A stretch of DNA of 64,000 nucleotides from Eudorina sp. 2006-703-Eu-15 (taxonomy: Eukaryota > Chlorophyta > Chlorophyceae > Chlamydomonadales > Volvocaceae): contig BDSI01000036.1 of NCBI GenBank assembly GCA_003117195.1, positions 271,960 to 335,959 on the forward strand, in the 5' to 3' direction. A model generated the notes under the pieces. It worked only from the letters and a program-made list of their open reading frames with translations, searched no databases and was not told the origin of the DNA. A program made the position numbers and the translations under genes. This document shows positions 34,201 through 50,601 of the stretch, piece by piece (positions within the stretch are counted from its first letter, which is position 1; every line of letters starts with the position of its first letter).

Positions 34201-35877
34201 AACAACTTGACTGTCGAGCAGTGCCGGGACATCGCCGTCGCCGCCGGTAAGAAGCCGCACTCGCGTCCGCCCCGTGTTCGTCGTGCCTTGAATTTCGCGT
34301 CGCGCTGAACTTCGAGCCGCGCTAACGTGGCCCCGCACGGTAGCCTTGTACTCCGCACCACACACTGCCAAAGCATTCTGGCGCACAGGACAGGTCCTGT
34401 CCTCTTGTGTGCCGCCATCAGCGTGTCCTCCCTGGACGACGTCAGCGCCCTCGAATGGCTCCCCGGTGGTCCCTGCGCTGTTGTGCAGGCTACGCTTACT
34501 ACGGCCTGGAGGCTGGCCGGCAGTGCTTCGGCGGCAACGACCTGTCGGCGGCCACCACCCAAGGCCCCAGCCCTGGCTGCCGATGGCCCTGCGCCGGTGA
34601 CCTGAGGGAGGTCTGCGGCGGCGACTGGGCGGTCAGCATCTACCGCAGCATCTTCCCGCCACCGCCGTCACCGCAGCCACCGTCACCGCCGCCGCTGCCA
34701 CCGTCGCCGCCGCCGCCTGGTCTGCCCCCAGGCAAGGCATCATCGCCGGGATGCGTCCAAGCACACAACCCCGCACGCACCAGAATAAGGAATATCCGCG
34801 CAGATGTCCACTGTACGACACTGCGCAGTTGCGAATTACGGTGACTGCTGGTTGCATGCCTCTCGAGGAATCACCCGCGGAGTATCCCCCGCGGTCATGC
34901 CAGCTTCCCACGCCCACCCCATCCCTCCCTACCCCTTGCGCCCGCCCCCTCTGTCCCCTTCCCCCCAGGCGACCTGGTCGGCTGCTTCGCCGATTCCGAG
35001 TTCGCCCGCTCCCTGGAGGTGCTGCTGGAGGTCAACCCCACCAACATGACGGTGGACAGATGCAGGCAGACAGCGCTGGCCCAAGGTACGTCCTCCGGCC
35101 AGACACGATATCCTCCAGAACACCGGGATGTCCTTCCAGTCACGCGTCGGGAGATATCCTTAATACGGTAGTCGGTGACACGCGTGATCCGGTGCCGCGC
35201 GCCCTTGACCCACCACGCAGGCTTCCAGTACTTTGGTGTGGAGAGCGGCGTGGAGTGCTACGCCGGGAACACACTGGAATCTGCCGTTGAGAACGGGCAG
35301 AGCTTCTCGTGTGATTTCCCCTGCGCCGGCGCCGACTGCGAGATCTGCGGAGGGGACTGGGCCATCAGCATTTACGTCGTAGATCCGGTACGTACGTGGG
35401 TTCAGCTGCCGGCTGCTGCTGAGCCGCATACAGCCCCTGTGCTTGGCTATATCCACTTCTGGGGATTATGCCCGCTGCTGTGCCTATCCCTTTGGTAGTG
35501 TTGCCCCGCTGCGCGCCTCTGCTTGCTTCGGTGTCTGACTGGTTGGGGTTATGGCCCGGTGTGTTTTCTTTGGGTGCGGCGTTGTGGTGTGGAGGTGACC
35601 TGCCGCCTTGGCGGTGGGGCCTACTGGGGCTTGCTCTGGTATACACCGATGATCCCGTTGGGGTCCGCTGTAACATTCATTCATTCATTCATACGGAGAG
35701 AACACTGACTTTCTGTGCTTGCAAATTGCATTCAATGCCGGACGTTTGTCCGGCGCTGCCTGATGGTACTGGTTGCAGACGGTGTGCTTCGTGATTTTGA
35801 AACTGGGCACGCTGTGTTTGACCAGCACCCGTATCCGCTTGTGCTCCTCTCTGCTGCAGGCATACGCGGCACCATAG
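31235..35877 (+). CDS. Secreted modular WSC / F5/8C-discoidin / PAN-like Pro-rich protein B
   Basis: Tandem paralogue of the preceding gene with one set of modules. Exons: 31,235-31,376, 31,664-32,152, 32,565-32,810, 33,046-33,982, 34,133-34,246, 34,489-34,731, 34,969-35,085, 35,221-35,387 and probably 35,860-35,877, about 824 residues. The N-terminal hydrophobic segment (WLFLPLLTSVPSSLVIGV) follows a basic stretch and acts as signal peptide or anchor. Then come F5/8C (48-210), PAN-like (211-292), beta-sandwich (293-420), a long Pro-rich spacer, WSC, short Pro spacer and a second WSC ending CGGDWAISIYVVDP. Exons 3, 5, 6 and 7 have exactly the lengths of their counterparts in gene A (246, 114, 243, 117 bp). 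The Pro-rich exon changes frame twice, each time as if one base were missing, and the two corrections restore intron phase. Exon 6 ends at a GC donor. If the last intron is not removed, the protein ends at 35,498. Confidence 0.82.
32221..32432 (+). repeat. Dispersed repeat family R2, copy 1
   Basis: Shares several long near-identical blocks with 62,343-62,577: GTTACAAGGTGGACC, GCAGCCATACCGGCCAACAC, GCGCCAGGATTGCCTCTCC and CCCGCCGAATCAC..GGCGGGGAGGG. It lies in the intron between the F5/8C and PAN-like exons of gene B. Confidence 0.8.
35611..35694 (+). repeat. Dispersed repeat family R1 with ATTC tail, copy 2
   Basis: GGTGGGGCCTACTGGGGCTT, then GTATACACCGATGATCCC, then the GGGGTCCGCTGTAACATTC end and an ATTC tail. 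It matches 56,593-56,672 along its length and lies in the last intron of gene B. Confidence 0.75.
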
Positions 35878-36743
35878 CTGCCAGTGTGGGCATCCACGGA
35901 ACCAAGCGGGCTGACCCGCATCTTGGTGTAGAAAAGCAGTGACCGCGCCAGGGCGCATTACGACGCGACGCCAATGCGTTGGGTTCTACAGTCGGCTACA
36001 GCTGACTGTAGCTTGCTGTAGCTGGAGCATGAGTAGGCCGCAGCTAGCAGGTGCCACCGAAACGGGCAGGGAGGCGTCCCTAATGGGAGGCAATAATGGA
36101 ACGAACGCACGAGCGGCAAAGCCAAACTTGTTCCGGTGCTTGGATGAGTTCGTGAACGCGACGATTGGTGATGAGCTGCAAGTCTTCTTTTTTCTCTCTC
36201 TTCCTGTCCTCTTCATATCCGCATTTCTGTTCATTCCTTTACAAGGTTCTAAATATGTCTTCTTGGCTGCGGGCGTTTCGTTTCATCTTTATGGCATGGT
36301 TGGTATTCAAGATTTTGCGGCACGGTGTGCTGTCAGCACAGGATGCGCTCTTCATTGCGTCTGAGTCTTTAGTCGCAGCGGGTCGGCCCGGGGCCCCTTG
36401 ATGAGGATGCCCGTGGATTCTGTACATACGGACGGGTCGTGTACATATCGCTGCTGGCCTCCGGCATTGGTTGTACGGAGTACGGGCGCGCACGAGATTC
36501 AGGTGCCGGGCGGTCTGCGGCGCCCCTCCCTGAAGCTGATGAGTAGAAACTCTTCTATTTGCTTGACGCTGCGGCATGCTGGCAGCGCGTCTGTAACTAC
36601 AGCGCGAGTCCTAGCCGCCACGTCCACCATCCCGGCGCAATCCACAGCTGGTTGGGTATCCCACTCGAGGTCTCCCTGCGGCGTCAGATGTCATGCTCTT
36701 AGACGTAACCTGTTACATATCTAATATCCCATGAGGCACACGT
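35878..36743. other. Convergent intergenic region
   Basis: Tail-to-tail spacer between gene B and the FAD oxidoreductase. Candidate polyadenylation signals are TGTAA at 36,592-36,596 (+) and, for the minus gene, 36,713-36,717 (TTACA on +), 27 nt past its stop. No coding segment seen. Confidence 0.45.
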
Positions 36744-41728
<4,985 letters not shown>

Positions 41729-43335
41729 GCCTCCGTTGTGGTACTGCCGGGGTAGACAGGCTGCGGCCAGGGCGCGCAGGCTTCCCCGTTGCGCGCAGCA
41801 CGCTGTAATGCTGCCAAACTCATCTCTGAGCTTTGAACTGACGTAGGCGCTTTCAAGTTTACCTGCAGGCGGCAGGGTAGTTAGTGGTCCCGGAGCGGCG
41901 CCAAGAGCAAACCGAACAATCCGACATGTACGTCCAACTGATTAATTAATCATGAACGAGATAAAATTCAACACAAGTCTGTTATTGAAGCGAAGCCAGC
42001 TTCCAGAGAGGACCTACAACTGACCTCTGAGGAAACACTGCATGTAGGAACCTGTTTGCAATGACCTTTTTAACAGATGTTACCAGACAACTCCACTAGT
42101 TATATGACCTTGTGCTGATTGTGCGCTGAGGACGTTTACGACAAACAAGATCAGGCACGTGCAGCGAGAACTATAAATTACACCGAAGGGAAAACGAGAA
42201 ATCCTAACTCCGGTCGATAGGTGCGTAAGCTCCTGTCCTTTCTTAGGGGTCCGTACAAGAGGCGCACTAGGTACTACCTTCCGTACACCCCCACGCGCCC
42301 CACACCATAGAAGCGATGAATGGTGAGCAGTCCGTTCTTGCATGTGTAGACATGCGGCCAGACCAGAGTGCGCAAGCACAACTCGATGTGTGTTTCGGAG
42401 CCCCCATGCAGTTATCCCCCGCGCCTGTTGCGCCTGTCAAGATGTGTTCCAGCGGTTTCGGTCCCTGAACAACGGCATACTCATACAACGGCCAACGCTG
42501 CAATCGTGATCATGCTTTGGTGTTCATGTGTTGATCAAGCATGCTAAAAGGTGACTTCAAGGCATGTTCCCGGCCAGACCAAGATACCGCGGAAACACCG
42601 AAATGGGAAGGTGGTTGTGGACGAGCGATGCGATAGCAGTATCTGTGATTTGTCGTTTGCCGCGGCTGCGCCGGCTCATACGACACGTCACTAGGACACG
42701 GCACAATCGTCGTCGACGTGGCCCCCATCTACCTTTCTGCGCGTCGGTATTGAGTTTTGGTTCATGTCCGGCGCAATGCTGGGGCCGTGCGTGCCTGGGT
42801 GGTTGTGTTGACGAATATGGCCCGTCCTCGTTTCCGTGGCGTTGTGGTGCGGGGTTGCCTCGTTGCTTGGTCCGCGGGGCGCCGCTGCGGTCTGGCACCG
42901 ACCGACAATCCCTTTCGGAGTCCGCTTTACCATGGCCTCGTGCATGTCCGAGGGCATGGGGAAACGTTTGATAAAATGAGCTGTCACAAGCAATCATCCA
43001 ATCGGCGTGAGAGGTTTGCAATGGTGTGGGCGCGACCGCAGACAGGGTTGACGGTTGCTGCTGGTCGTACAAGCAACCCGCTCAGAGTTGCGTAATTGCA
43101 ACACCTGTCGTATTAAAATAGTAGTGCACTTGAAAGCTGTGCTTTCGATGTGGTGACCGTGGAGCAACGTTGTGTAAAAGGCGTCAACTTGTATGGCGCA
43201 CCATAATGGAGACGCTGACCATAATATCAGCAATGTGCCCTTACGTATAGACCTGGATTTAACTGCATCTTCAGGTCATACAGCCGGTGTGGCGTTCACG
43301 CGTTCTGGTCTTCGAACCGGTCTCTGGGCTGTCAA
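41729..43335. promoter_or_regulatory. Divergent intergenic region, FAD oxidoreductase/PIG-C
   Basis: 1.6 kb between two head-to-head genes. It is AT-richer around 41,900-42,200 and 43,080-43,280 than the flanking coding DNA. No coding segment or clear TATA box was recognised. It should hold both promoters. Confidence 0.4.
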
Positions 43336-46266
43336 ATGTCAAAGCACACAACGCATGCGGGCAAGGCATGGGAAAAGGCCCTCTGGAAGCGTCAAGAATA
43401 TCCAGATAATTTTACGGATAACACCTTTCTCCAACACCTGGTACGTGAGGTCCGATGCACACCAGACCCGCAAAAGTTAACCCGCAACTACAAAGACCAA
43501 ACTATTCATTTTATACACCCAATTGAGATGTTGACTATGGTGCCGACGCTTAGATCACCTATGATAAACTGGCCTCCGACAGTGGGACAACCCTTTCCGG
43601 CCCTGACGACTGCATTACTGGCCCCGACATGCTCCCTAAATGGGCCCCCCGTCCGCCTTTGCAATCTTGCAGGTGGTGAATGCCTCTGTTCCAGCGCGCA
43701 GCTACTGGCCGGTGGCCCTGGCCTCTGCGGCAGTGACTCAGCAGCTGAGCTGCGTGGTGGCAGCTGGCGTGGTCCCCTTGCACCTGCATGCGGGCCGACT
43801 GGCGGTTGAGAGCGTGCTGGTCGCATGTGGCGCGTTGCTTGCGCTAGGTAGGTAGGTGGGCGGGTGCTTCACAGACTGCGTATCTCGGGAACTGCGGGGC
43901 AGGAACACCGAAACACACCGACACACGCCGCGGCTCGCCGTCAGCGATGGCTGCGCCGCCGCTGCGGCCGCGGCGGGCGCTGCGTTCTCCAGAGAAGAGG
44001 AGGAGCAGCAGCAGCAGCCCGCCATCCTGCTGCCCACCACCGAACCGTCACTGCCTTTGATCGGCTGATGAGGGGCCTGTTGTGCTGCAGATCCTGGACA
44101 TACAATCCCTTGCGCGTGGAACAAATGTTGGCGGTGGTACGTTTGACGCTCTGTCAGTGTTGGCGCGTTTCTGTCACGGCCTCTGCAGGGTACGGCACAT
44201 GCGCTCTGCTTGGACGACACCTGCTGGGAGGCTCCGTGGTAAGATGCGGGCGGAGCGGAGCGGAGCTGGTTGAGGGGCGCCGCCGGGCGCTGGGGCGAAA
44301 AGGAAAAGACGGCCCCCGGGTGCCGGGGCATACCAGCTCCCCTGTCTGTCTGACCGGGCCAGCGGTCCCCTTCCCTGGCGATTCTCCGACCCCGTGCGGT
44401 CCTCTGATTCCGCACGTGCCCACTCGCGGCCAACTGGCCGCCCTCGCGACCGCGAGCAAACCCTAGGTACCCCACCTTCGCTGCCGTGTTCCCCGGCAGG
44501 CACGAGGTGTACGCCAGTGCCTGCTATTGGTGGGAGGTCAGTCATTTCGTACGGCCGATGCGCACCAACACCCGGGGGCCCCCTTGGGGACCTAGCCCAT
44601 TGGTTTGCCGGGAGCATGCCCTAGGTAGGAAAACTGGAAGTTGCAATGTGCGCATTGTCTGCTGAGGACTGGAAGCTGAGTGCACATTGTACACTGCAAG
44701 TGCCGGGAGACGTCGTACCCGAGTCGTACGTTCGGGACGGCCGCCCTACCTCCGGACTGGCGCCCGTCGGCCGGGCCCGGTCCAGCTCTCCCCGCGGACC
44801 CACTGCCGCATTCCACTCTTAACATACCTCGTCTGCAGCGCGTACACCCCACGGCCCACGGGCCGTTGCGGCACACTCCACTGGCGATTATTATTTCTTC
44901 TTCACGTCTCCTCAGTCAGCCCACGGCCTTCCGATACCTCCGCGCACGCCGATACCGATTCGCCACCCGCGCGCAGTCCCGCGCGCAAAGCACCCGCCTC
45001 CGCGAAACGCGAACCGCCCCCTCCCCCCCCTCTCACACACACACACACACACCGCTGGTCCAGGTGTGGGCGGCCTGGCCCCGCTGCTCCGCTCCCTGGC
45101 CGCCACCACCAGCACCGACTCCGTGGTGGCGCTGGCAGTGGCGGGCGGCCTGATGAACCTGGCGCTGTGCGACTACGGGTGAGAGCTGAGCTGGGGTCCT
45201 GTCTCTCGCGCCCCTCCTGTACCTCCGGCCGCTGTTCGCTGCGTCGTCCTTGATGTACCACACCCACACCGACACGCTGACCGTGTCTTTCACCTTTCGT
45301 TTGCGTGCACTCCGATGCACCCATGGCTGCGACTGTGGCCCCATGGCTGCGACTGTGGCCCCATGGCTGCGACTGTGGCCCCATGGCCGCGCCTTTCTGC
45401 GGCTGACGGGTGACGGCGTGACGTGGCCCCATGCCCCCCCATGAGCCCAGCTTCATCAACAACAGCGGCGAGCACGACCGGCTGGCGGGGCCGCTGTCCT
45501 ACTCCCCGGGCTGCGGCGTCATGGCGGCGGTGCTGCTGGCCAGCAGGATGCGCTCCGAGCTGCAGGTGGTGAGAGAGGGCCGCGGCGGGGGGAGGGGGGA
45601 AGCCGCACCGGGGGACTGGGACCCGCACCGGGATAGCGGCGGAAGCAGGGGTGAAAGTGAAAACTGCCCAGGCACACCCAGCTCGGAAGCAGGGGTTCTG
45701 ACACCCGGAAGTGGACGTTGGAAAGCTTGCGTGCGGGTGTGCGGGTTTGAAATCCCTGGACGGCAGCGTGCGCTCTATCCCTACCTACCGTACGGCATAC
45801 GTTCGACCGCAACTGCCGCTGTGCATGCCACTGCAGCTACTAACCCTCTTACCAGCGGACAGATGAGGACGCCCTGTCACGCCGTACGGGATCCCGGTCG
45901 TGGCAGTTCGCGCAGGTCCTACTTTCGCTGGAGCTCTTTCTCCTGTCGCCGTACGTACGGCGCCATGTGAAGCGCCACTCCCTGGCCGCGCACCTGGCGC
46001 TCACGGTGTGCATGGTGGTGGCCGCGGCGGGGCTGCTGCTGCGGGCGTCGCCGGCAGCGACCGCCGCCTACCTCACGGCGGTTGCGGCGGTGAGCTTTGC
46101 GGTGCCGGCGGTGCTGGTGCGCGCGCACAGGTTCAAGGCGCATATCAGCGGCCCATGGGACGAGGCGGCGCCGCACATCCCGCGGGAGCTGCTTGTGCCG
46201 CCGCCGCCGCCAACGCCAACGCCTCCACCTCCACCGCAGCAGCAGCACCACCACCGGGGCCGGTAG
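43336..46266 (+). CDS. PIGC: PIG-C/GPI2, subunit of GPI-GlcNAc transferase
   Basis: Multi-pass ER membrane subunit of the complex that adds GlcNAc to phosphatidylinositol, the first step of GPI-anchor synthesis. Seven exons agree in phase: 43,336-43,440, 43,673-43,847, 44,189-44,238, 44,500-44,536, 45,064-45,178, 45,451-45,568 and 45,907-46,266, giving 319 residues against about 300 in animals. Family signatures are KALWKRQEYPDNFTDNTFLQ at the N-terminus, LAATTSTDSVVALAVAGGLM followed by CDYG, VLLASRMRSEL, and FKAHISGPWDEAAPHIPREL near the C-terminus. Several hydrophobic helices lie between these. The 37-bp fourth exon (ARGVRQCLLLVG) is supported by phase on both sides and fills a gap expected from the family. 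The tail ends in a short Pro/Gln/His-rich extension. ATG 43,336 gives the expected N-terminus. Confidence 0.92.
45318..45392. repeat. 20-bp tandem repeat in PIG-C intron
   Basis: About 3.7 copies of CCCATGGCTGCGACTGTGGC lie in the intron between the fifth and sixth exons. Confidence 0.85.
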
Positions 46267-46906
46267 GAGCTCCAGCGCCGCGAGCTGTGCCGCTGTGCCA
46301 TACTGCCATTTCGAGAGCCGCGGCACGGTAGCAGCAGGGCTGGTTGCAGCGACACACGCAGCTCCTGCGGGAATGTCGTCGGTGTCACGACGCACCTGAA
46401 AGCTCAAGACTCAAGGCCGGGGTTGAAGGGACAGGAGTACACGACGCGTCTCGACCACGTTTGGCCTCACCTACCACCGGCGGACGATCCCCCTCCTGGA
46501 GTGACGGCGTTTCGCCAAGATGCCGGGGTGGGCCGTGTCTACGGGGCATGAGGACCGGAGGTCTGCAAGGTGAGGTGGGGGCATCGCAATCGCACGTGAT
46601 ACCGCAGGAGGTGCGGCAAGAGGGCGGCACGCCGCCCCACGCACGCACGCACAACCGCAAGCAGCGCCCCCGCAGCGGCGGCTGTATTGCTGTCTTGTCC
46701 GGCGGAGGGACAGCTCCTCATGCGCGTCCGCATTCGCATTCGGAGGGTTGGCCGCCGGTTGACCGACGGCCGGTGGGAGGGCACCAACCGCGCGGGTTCC
46801 GAGAGTATGGCATGGCATACACGGCATGGCTAGGCTAAGGGCTCGCTTTCCCCCTCGCTCGTCCAAGTCCTCCACGTACTTGTCTCCTCTCTTTGCGATC
46901 AGGCCC

Positions 46907-47046
46907 GACCAAGCCCGACCGGCCAACCGCCCGACCAAGCCCGATCGGCCAACCGCCCGACCAAGCCCGACCGGCCAACCGCCCGACCAAGCCCGACCGG
47001 CCAACCGCCCGACCAGGCCAACCGCCCGACCGGCCAACCGCCCGAC
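46907..47046. repeat. 26-bp minisatellite
   Basis: About five imperfect copies of a unit containing GACCAAGCCCGACCGGCCAA followed by CCGCCC, the last ones shortened. Confidence 0.85.
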
Positions 47047-49864
47047 CAACCGACCGGAGCACGTCACTGGTCACGGGGGCATCGTATCATTGTTCGCGTA
47101 CAGACACAGACGGGCTGCAGGCGTTGTGCGACAGCTCCGGAGGTTGGCGTGGTCCATCAGAATGACTTGATCAGTTTGTGGTGGGCATTGCGGACATCCG
47201 AAGCCTCCATGCCAAGGGAAGCATCCTGACTTGCTAAATGTGAAAGGAAACCGCGCCGCTGAGTAGGGCGCATCGGTCAAGCGCCACAAGCGCAATGCAA
47301 CCACGTTGGCGCTGTTTAGCTGGGATGGGTTCTGTACGCTTGTGTGCGCCGTGCGACACCACGAAGACGGAGGGGAGCCTCGTATCCTGACCCGCGGGTC
47401 ACTGACATTCTGGATCCAAGGATGAGACCACCCCCGACACGTCGTCACTCGTCAGGGCTGCAGAGGGAGAGGCTCCCGTGTTCACCCTAGTCGTACCGTA
47501 TGTACGACACAGGCGGACATCATGGTGCCAGGTCTCAAGGTGTTGGGCCTGGGGGGATGTTGGTCTGGAAGGTTGACGGCCGCGGAGGCATGGGGCACGC
47601 TCCGGATGCCGGTTTCGCAGTGGCTCGTGCAAGCCTCAGCACTGGCCCGTGGCCCCGAAAGGTTGGATTCGGGTTGAAAGGTCTGTCTTCTTGGCTCGTG
47701 CATGTGCTCTGCCGGCCGGACTGGACTGGACTGCAGCGGGGGGGGTGTTCAGGCGCAGCGATGCTCGTTGTTTTGTTGATAAGGAGGCCAGGGGCCGAAG
47801 ATGCTTTGGACAGCTCGGCTTCATCTGGGTTGCCAGCCCAGCCCATTTGGCGAAGTCGGCCAGGAACGGCCTGTCACTGGCGGCCTGCCAACGAGGAACT
47901 GCAGTTCAGAGGAGGCACGGACAAGCCGTTTCGTCTCCCGCTCAGCTGGGGCTAACATGTAATGTTCGTCGACGCACGTTTGCAACGTTTGGGAGAAAAA
48001 ATGGGACGGTCGCGCTGAGTGGAGTCGGTTGAGCTGAGTGCCAGTCGCTCGGATCGAGGGCGGCGCACTCCGAAAAAGGCCCACCGACGGCGGAATCGAT
48101 TCACGACGTTGATTGAGTTCCGCGAGGTCGTCATGGTTTTTGGGGTCCCAAGAGTGCAAGCACGAATGGACAAATTCAAGGAATAATAAGGGCGTTGGTG
48201 TTGAGGCTCGTCGATAGGCATCAAATAAACTACGCTCATGCATCACCGCACAAAATCCGCGGGATGACCGTTCTCCGTGCCGTCTCTTCAAAAGAATTAC
48301 TCCGTCGAGTACGGCCCCAGAGTGGGAGGATTTGGGGTGCAACGGGTAACGAGGCCGATACTGGCTGCGCCGGACCCTGCCGGACTCGAGGACACATTCG
48401 CGGTTTGCGAAGGCCACCGGAGCGGGCTGCGATCGTGCGTCGCTTCAACACGGTTTGTAAAACAACATAAGTTATTATTCGCTTCATCTTGGGGCCAAAT
48501 TTGAGCAGCCCGGTGATGGCGGTACCAGCGAACCGGTTAGCGGTGACTGGGATCCGTCTGTAGCGTTCGGCCGTTGGGGAGCGGCGCGAAAACAAAAAGG
48601 TGGCCCCGGTTTCTACCTGTGCCCTTCAAACACCGTGGGAGAGCGCGCCGTGTATGACTGCCAGGCCTCATTTGTTTGACGAGAGGCGGGCGGCGCCCGA
48701 TTGAGTGAGCGATTTTGCCGGTACCTGACGGTATCACGGCCCTCAAATTTGCAACCGTGCGAGAACGGGTCGGACTGTGTGAGGTGGTGAGTTCGCATAC
48801 TTTCGTGAGATCTGCTTTATCAATGTTGTGGACTGACGCGAGAGTGTTGGTCTGTTTGGGGCCTGTTACGTTGGTGTATGTTGTGGCTTTGTGGGGGTCG
48901 TGGAGGGGTGCGGTCTTGCATGGAGCCTCCGGGGGCATGCGGGTTTTCTTGGGCTCCCGTGTTCGTCTCCCAGGCTAGCTGTCTGTCCAGTGCCCACTGC
49001 CCCCAGTCGCTTGGCCAGTGTTACCTGCTTTCTCACTGATCTCCCTTGTCCTGTGCTCCTGTCCGTTTGTTTGCCTAACGGTATTCTGGGAGGTTGAGGT
49101 TTCAGTTTGCCATGCCCCCAGTTTGTGGAACGCGTCCGCTGTCCAGGTCCCCTAGATCCCCCGGGTGCCATGTTGGGGGTCGTTGCTTTGGGTAGGTGCA
49201 GGTGGACTTTCGGGTGGTGCCCTGCCCGCTTGCCCTGCATGAGTTTGAGGGTTTAGGGGTTTCAACCCACCATCCCCACAGCCCACACTGGTCGCCTGTG
49301 TCCATTTCTCTCCCCGAGGATCGGTCCCCACTAACCATGTCGGGCTCTGATGGGTGGCCCACGCGCCACTCTGACCCGTCAAGGTTACGGACCACCGCCG
49401 GGCTCACACTCCCCCGTGCGTGTGTTGTGTGCGTGTGTTTATAAATGCAACCCGCCCGACCCAAACCAAGCACGTACGTGTGTCTATGCCGTGCGAGTGA
49501 CGCTTGCAGTTAGCTCTAGGCCCTACAAGGGGGCATTTAGAGCGAGCAGGCCACACGGGCCAAGCACTGGGAAGGCATGGGACGGACCACCCGTACCTTC
49601 CTTATCTGCAGTACAGTCCGCCCACACACAAACACACACACGGCAGAGGATAGTATCCCTGGCCAAGCCAAGGCAGCGTGCCGGCCGCCTCGGGGTGTAC
49701 ATGACGAACAGGTCCACGCAGGAGAAACGGTCAGGGCAGGGGTAGGGCTGTCTGCAGTTGCAACCGCGGCTGACTATCGCTGGCAAGAAAGGGTCTTGCG
49801 GGCCTGGGTGTTCATGACTGTGTGCATGGCTTGCAAATGGCGTGTGTGTGTGTGTTTAGAATTG

Positions 49865-49917
49865 CAACCCGCCCGCCCGCCCGATCCCAGGTGGCAATAT
49901 ACTTACCATAGAACCTG
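49865..49917 (+). repeat. Dispersed repeat family R4, copy 2
   Basis: GT-rich leader, then CAACCCGCCCG..ATCCCAGG, then AATATACTTACCATAGAACC. A truncated relative (TAAATGCAACCCGCCCGACC) lies at about 49,441-49,475. Confidence 0.6.
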
Positions 49918-50426
49918 CGAGGAAAAACTTACCAGATGCAGGCGCGCGGACAAGGCAGCCGCGCCACCACCGCAAGGCAAATCATACCGCAAATACTAAA
50001 TACGGAGACGCACGACGCACGCAAACGGATTGGTTACCGACCTGTAAAATTTATGACGAATATATGGTGACGGTCCCCACGGAAGCAGCGTCGGTCGTCC
50101 ATCATGCGGGAACGTGGAAGGAAGCAAATTATGAGGCAAAGCGGAAGGGAGCAAGACAAAATACAGTAACTAGACAAGGTGAAAGCAAACAGGATGAAAG
50201 CAAACAGGTTACTATGGTGGTGGCGCGGCTACGGGTGAGAATCGCGGAAGGAGGGATTTGTAGGCAGGGACGCGTACGAACGCAGCATGGGTGCAGTACG
50301 GCAGTGTACGGAAGGGACGTCAGTGTTCCAGCGGCCGGTGGGGTAATGTGTGTGTGTGTGTGTGCGCGTGTGCATGTGTATAGTAGTGTTTGAAGGGGTG
50401 TGTGTTACATATCTGGTTGGTTCTCA

Positions 50427-50601
50427 GGAATGGGGTGGTTCCCTGGTAGTGTGGGCCCGGGGAGTGTTTCGGTGCACTTGTGGAGCCTGTCCGGAGCGCC
50501 ATGGTGGCGCCAGTTCGTTTAGGCAGTGTATGGTGAGGAAGCTTCGGCTGTCGCCGATGGCTGTCACCGATGACCCGCGCGGTCCACTGTAACATCCTTC
50601 A
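50427..50601 (+). repeat. Dispersed repeat family R3, copy 2
   Basis: Matches 11,940-12,118 in the same orientation and about 57,286-57,440 inverted. It ends in GATGACCCGCGCGGTCCACT then GTAACATCCTTCAT, which resembles the end of family R1. Confidence 0.65.

Noticed and set aside
47821..48417. 198-codon open frame on the minus strand, with a CVDEHYML segment recalling some plant glycosyltransferases
   Set aside because: The resemblance is eight residues long, and the flanking sequence, splice sites and further motifs do not support a gene.
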